64,000 nucleotides of DNA, taken from the NCBI RefSeq assembly GCF_964019385.1, contig NC_088643.1:46229910-46293909 (forward strand). Direction: 5' to 3'. Positions 61,701-64,000 of this stretch are shown in pieces. How positions within the stretch are numbered: the first letter of the stretch is position 1; each line of letters opens with the position of its first letter. Position numbers and translations under genes: made by a program. The notes under the pieces are model-generated. The model saw nothing but the letters and a program-made list of their open reading frames with translations, ran no database searches and was not told the origin of the DNA. The DNA is from Sycon ciliatum. Lineage: Eukaryota; Porifera; Calcarea; Leucosolenida; Sycettidae.

Positions 61701-62014
61701 GTGGGGGGGGGGGGGGGAGGGGGCAATTCCTTCCCGTTATGCTGCGTGTACTTCGGAAGAACATCCGCCTGCTTGTACGGTGCTTGTAGTTTTACTTTGG
61801 TCAGCAGTATCAGTGCAATTTGTCCTTCTTTTTCTCCTTCTGATAGGTGCACAACAAAGCTACCAAGGGCAAGGCTGACAGACAGGTGCTTGTACAGGGA
61901 AATGCTGTCAGAGCGGTTACCGACATGCTTCAAGATCACTACAATGTGCCACAGCAGGCCATCACCGTGCAGCAGGGAAAGTCGAAGAAATCGGGCGGCA
62001 AGGGCAAAAAGTGA
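58739..62014 (+). CDS. EIF2D: Eukaryotic translation initiation factor 2D (ligatin)
   Basis: Three exons: 58739-60166, 60535-60714, 61847-62014, total 1776 nt (591 aa; human about 584). eIF2D binds the 40S subunit, delivers tRNA to the P site without GTP and assists post-termination recycling. Visible domains: N-terminal MFSKPFRVKSN and PUA-like region with PTVYTLWKCPGLAPTW and GGADLMLPGVI (1-125); acidic linker; winged helix (about 264-365, VEQMDVLLERCFLLALAYRV); SWIB/MDM2-like (about 380-476, RTHIHLNDALSKALRKKG); C-terminal SUI1 domain from VTSSGIKVMHKGALQPISV to the end, with a Lys/Gly-rich tail. The start at 58739 is chosen because it matches the family N-terminus; an in-frame ATG at 58646 would add 31 residues unlike the family. 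Confidence 0.95.
60384..60445. repeat. Short direct duplication in EIF2D intron 1
   Basis: TAGGTATGTCGGTAATGGTG followed by GTGCTT occurs twice, 36 bp apart. Confidence 0.85.
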
Positions 62015-62581
62015 GGTCTGCTGCCCACTTGCCCGCCGCCAGCATACACGTTCCGCTGTACCATGGATGGCTGCTGTACTAGCTATGCCGCCCCTGCTCT
62101 GGTTCTCTATAGTACACGGGCATGTACCTCATACATACAGCAACCACGCAACACAGTATTTTAAAATAACTTTCATTAAAAATTCAATTTCGGCATCAAA
62201 CTGACCAGCAGCATAAAAATCTACAGCATAAAAGCGACTGAAATTCATATAACCTTTCCTGTAGTATGAGCGGCTGCCTTGAGAGCGCAGTGAATATTGA
62301 TATTGGCTGTGTGTGTTTGATTGCTCATAAAACACAAACCCATTGTTGAGCTAGGAGTTTGCATGGCAGACTATTCTAAGAATTAACGCAGTGATTGAAA
62401 CACTGATGCTGGACATGCTGTTACTCGATGCTCCACATCTCACTCTAATTTCAGAATTATTTTTGTGCAGTCGTCAGTTTTCGTGATTTGAGAATGTAAC
62501 AATTCATGATGTTGGACAGGGGGGGGGGGGGGGGGGGTGGACAACTGGACATAGAAGTGAACTAAGCAATAGATATGTGTA
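62015..62581. other. Convergent 3' region between EIF2D and the small minus-strand gene
   Basis: Contains the EIF2D 3' UTR and an 18-base G run at 62520-62537. No exon or RNA gene seen. Confidence 0.5.
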
Positions 62582-62837
62582 TCATGATGGAACATCCACA
62601 TTAATGGCGGCGGGATCTGTCTCTTGAACGTTACTTGCAGCAGCACTATCTGTATGGCCTTCAGCTTGCTTGTCTTGTTCATGTTCTTGCTCTTCGTCTT
62701 CATCTTCCTCCTCCTCCTCTCTGTCCACACCATGCTCTCTGTCGTATGCTGGATGCGCAAAATAGAGAAAAAGCATTGTTGCAAGCTGGGGGGATTTCCC
62801 AAACAACTATGTGTATGTAAGCGCGTGTGTGCATTGT

Positions 62838-62936
<99 letters not shown>

Positions 62937-63459
62937 ACACACACACATACACGCACACACACACACACACACACACATAGACTCAGATACTACTCGAGTG
63001 TGTGTGGGGAAGGGGGGGGGGGGGGCATGAAATGGACAGGAAAGTTTTGCAAATGAAAGGCGACAAGACTAAAATACCTTCAAACACATCCGGATACTGG
63101 CGTGAAAGCTTCCCTCGCAGCAGCCTACAATGCACATTTGCAAAACACAAGGCACATGATGATGTTTAGGGGGATATCATCAGAACGTACTACGAGCACA
63201 TCAAAACCAGGGAGTCGTAAAAGCCCGGGAGAGGACACGGCACACATTCCCAGAAAACATCTTTGCCTCGCGCTGCCGGGGAACGCTGCCAGGGAACGGT
63301 GTCGCGAGGCAAGGAAATTATTATTTTCGAAAATTGTGATGTCTTCTTGAAATACTAATTGGGACATTCTCCGATTTCTCTTAGAGCACGGAGACGATTG
63401 CTCCGTCGAGTCTTCTGATCTCTATTTTCATCCTCAATTCTTCCAGCTGCCTCACTCAT
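62582..63459 (-). CDS. Small protein with basic N-terminus and acidic tail (tentative)
   Basis: Not recognised. Proposed exons 63459-63366, 63113-63078, 62748-62582 total 297 nt (98 aa). Residues: MSEAAGRIEDENRDQKTRRS, an Arg-rich NRLRALREIGE helix, a LSRQYPDVFEAYDREHGVD segment, then a run of Glu/Asp (EEEEEDEDEEQEHEQDK) and TDPAAINVDVPS before the stop. The last exon, its acceptor (GCATCCAG) and the exon 2 donor look convincing. The exon 1 donor (GAAT/GTCCCA) and exon 2 acceptor are weak, so the middle may be wrong. Composition suggests a small nuclear or chaperone-like acidic protein, which is only a guess. Confidence 0.45.
62841..62977 (-). repeat. (GA)n followed by (CA)n; CT and TG on sense strand
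   Basis: About 92 bp of GA then about 45 bp of CA in the intron of the small minus-strand gene, upstream (sense) of the acceptor at 62749. Confidence 0.97.
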
Positions 63460-63554
63460 TCTCTCTCAGTTTATCGAAGTTAATTTATTCTGAGGCGATG
63501 GAAATGCAAGATAAATCCCTAATTGTACTTCACTTTTATTTGAGTTGGGGTGAA

Positions 63555-63905
63555 CGAAATGAGATTTGTGGAAATGACGCCACTTCCCGTGTTAGCCGCT
63601 GGTCGTATCATACAGCCCATATTCCATTGCAGGTGATGGGCGAACGTTCGTGTTGAGATCCGCTGAGCTTCCTCGTACTCGTGGAGTTGAATTTGTGGCA
63701 GAAATTGCACTGAATCAGTGCAGTCAAATGGTTGTGAATGAAACGAGATTTGTGGAAAATGAAGCCACTTCCCATGTTAGCCGCTGGTCGTATCATACAG
63801 CCCATATTCCATTGCAGGTGATGGTGGAAAGTTCTTGTGGAGATCCGCTGAGCTTCCTCGTACTCGTGGATTTATGAATTTGTGTCAGAAATTGCAGTGG
63901 AGTGG
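63555..63905. repeat. 184-bp direct tandem duplication
   Basis: Two copies (from about 63561 and 63745) share CCGCTGGTCGTATCATACAG, CCATATTCCATTGCAGGTGATG and CGCTGAGCTTCCTCGTACTC with roughly 90% identity. It lies 5' of the small minus-strand gene; TTGCAGGTGATG contains an acceptor/donor-like core, so it could also be a duplicated exon edge of a plus-strand gene continuing off the window. Confidence 0.85.
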
Positions 63906-64000
63906 ACTTCTGTGCGTGTGTTGTGAGTGAATCGCAACGGCTCCCTTCCTTCAGCATCGTCAAAACGCAACATAGAGTATTATTACGCACTCGTTCCATG

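Noticed and set aside
62811-63056. Arg-Glu / Thr-His repeat ORFs
   Set aside because: Microsatellite translation in an intron.

Overview
The window is intron-rich metazoan nuclear DNA. It holds five recognisable protein-coding genes broken into short exons with GT-AG introns, and it is packed with microsatellites, small inverted-repeat DNA transposons and retroelement remnants. The gene set (axonemal dynein intermediate chain, heterotrimeric G-protein gamma subunit, mixed-lineage kinase, KIAA0319-type PKD receptor, eIF2D), together with PAT/DIRS, Penelope and TTAA-type elements, suggests an invertebrate, possibly a sponge or other early-branching marine animal. The species cannot be fixed from sequence alone.

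Layout. 0-25.8 kb (+): DNAI3 (WDR63), 22 exons visible, 5' end missing off the left edge. Its introns hold hAT- and mariner-type MITEs, a 3.56-kb array of a 40-bp minisatellite with a 601-bp higher-order duplication, and a 4.65-kb antisense PAT/DIRS-type tyrosine-recombinase retroelement. 26-29.9 kb: intergenic, MITE remnants. 29.96-35.5 kb (-): MLK-like MAP3K, six exons, with several MITEs in its introns. 36-43 kb: gene-free mobile DNA, namely a palindrome, a Penelope-type GIY-YIG remnant, a decayed LINE reverse transcriptase and a 3.24-kb TTAA-flanked element with about 540-bp inverted repeats. 43.4-46.1 kb (+): two-exon G-gamma gene. 47.2-58.0 kb (-): KIAA0319/KIAA0319L-like membrane protein, 14 exons, 1076 aa. 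58.7-62.0 kb (+): EIF2D, three exons, head-to-head with the previous gene. 62.6-63.5 kb (-): tentative small acidic-tailed protein.

The exon chains were assembled by hand from splice signals, intron phase and remembered family resemblance. Every chain sums to a whole number of codons, which supports the models. The genes do not form one pathway and look like ordinary neighbours; the KIAA0319L-like/EIF2D pair probably shares a promoter interval. The most unusual global signal is that dinucleotide and trinucleotide repeats inside genes are oriented (TG)n, (CT)n, (TTG)n or (CTG)n on the sense strand of whichever gene contains them, often directly upstream of a 3' splice site.
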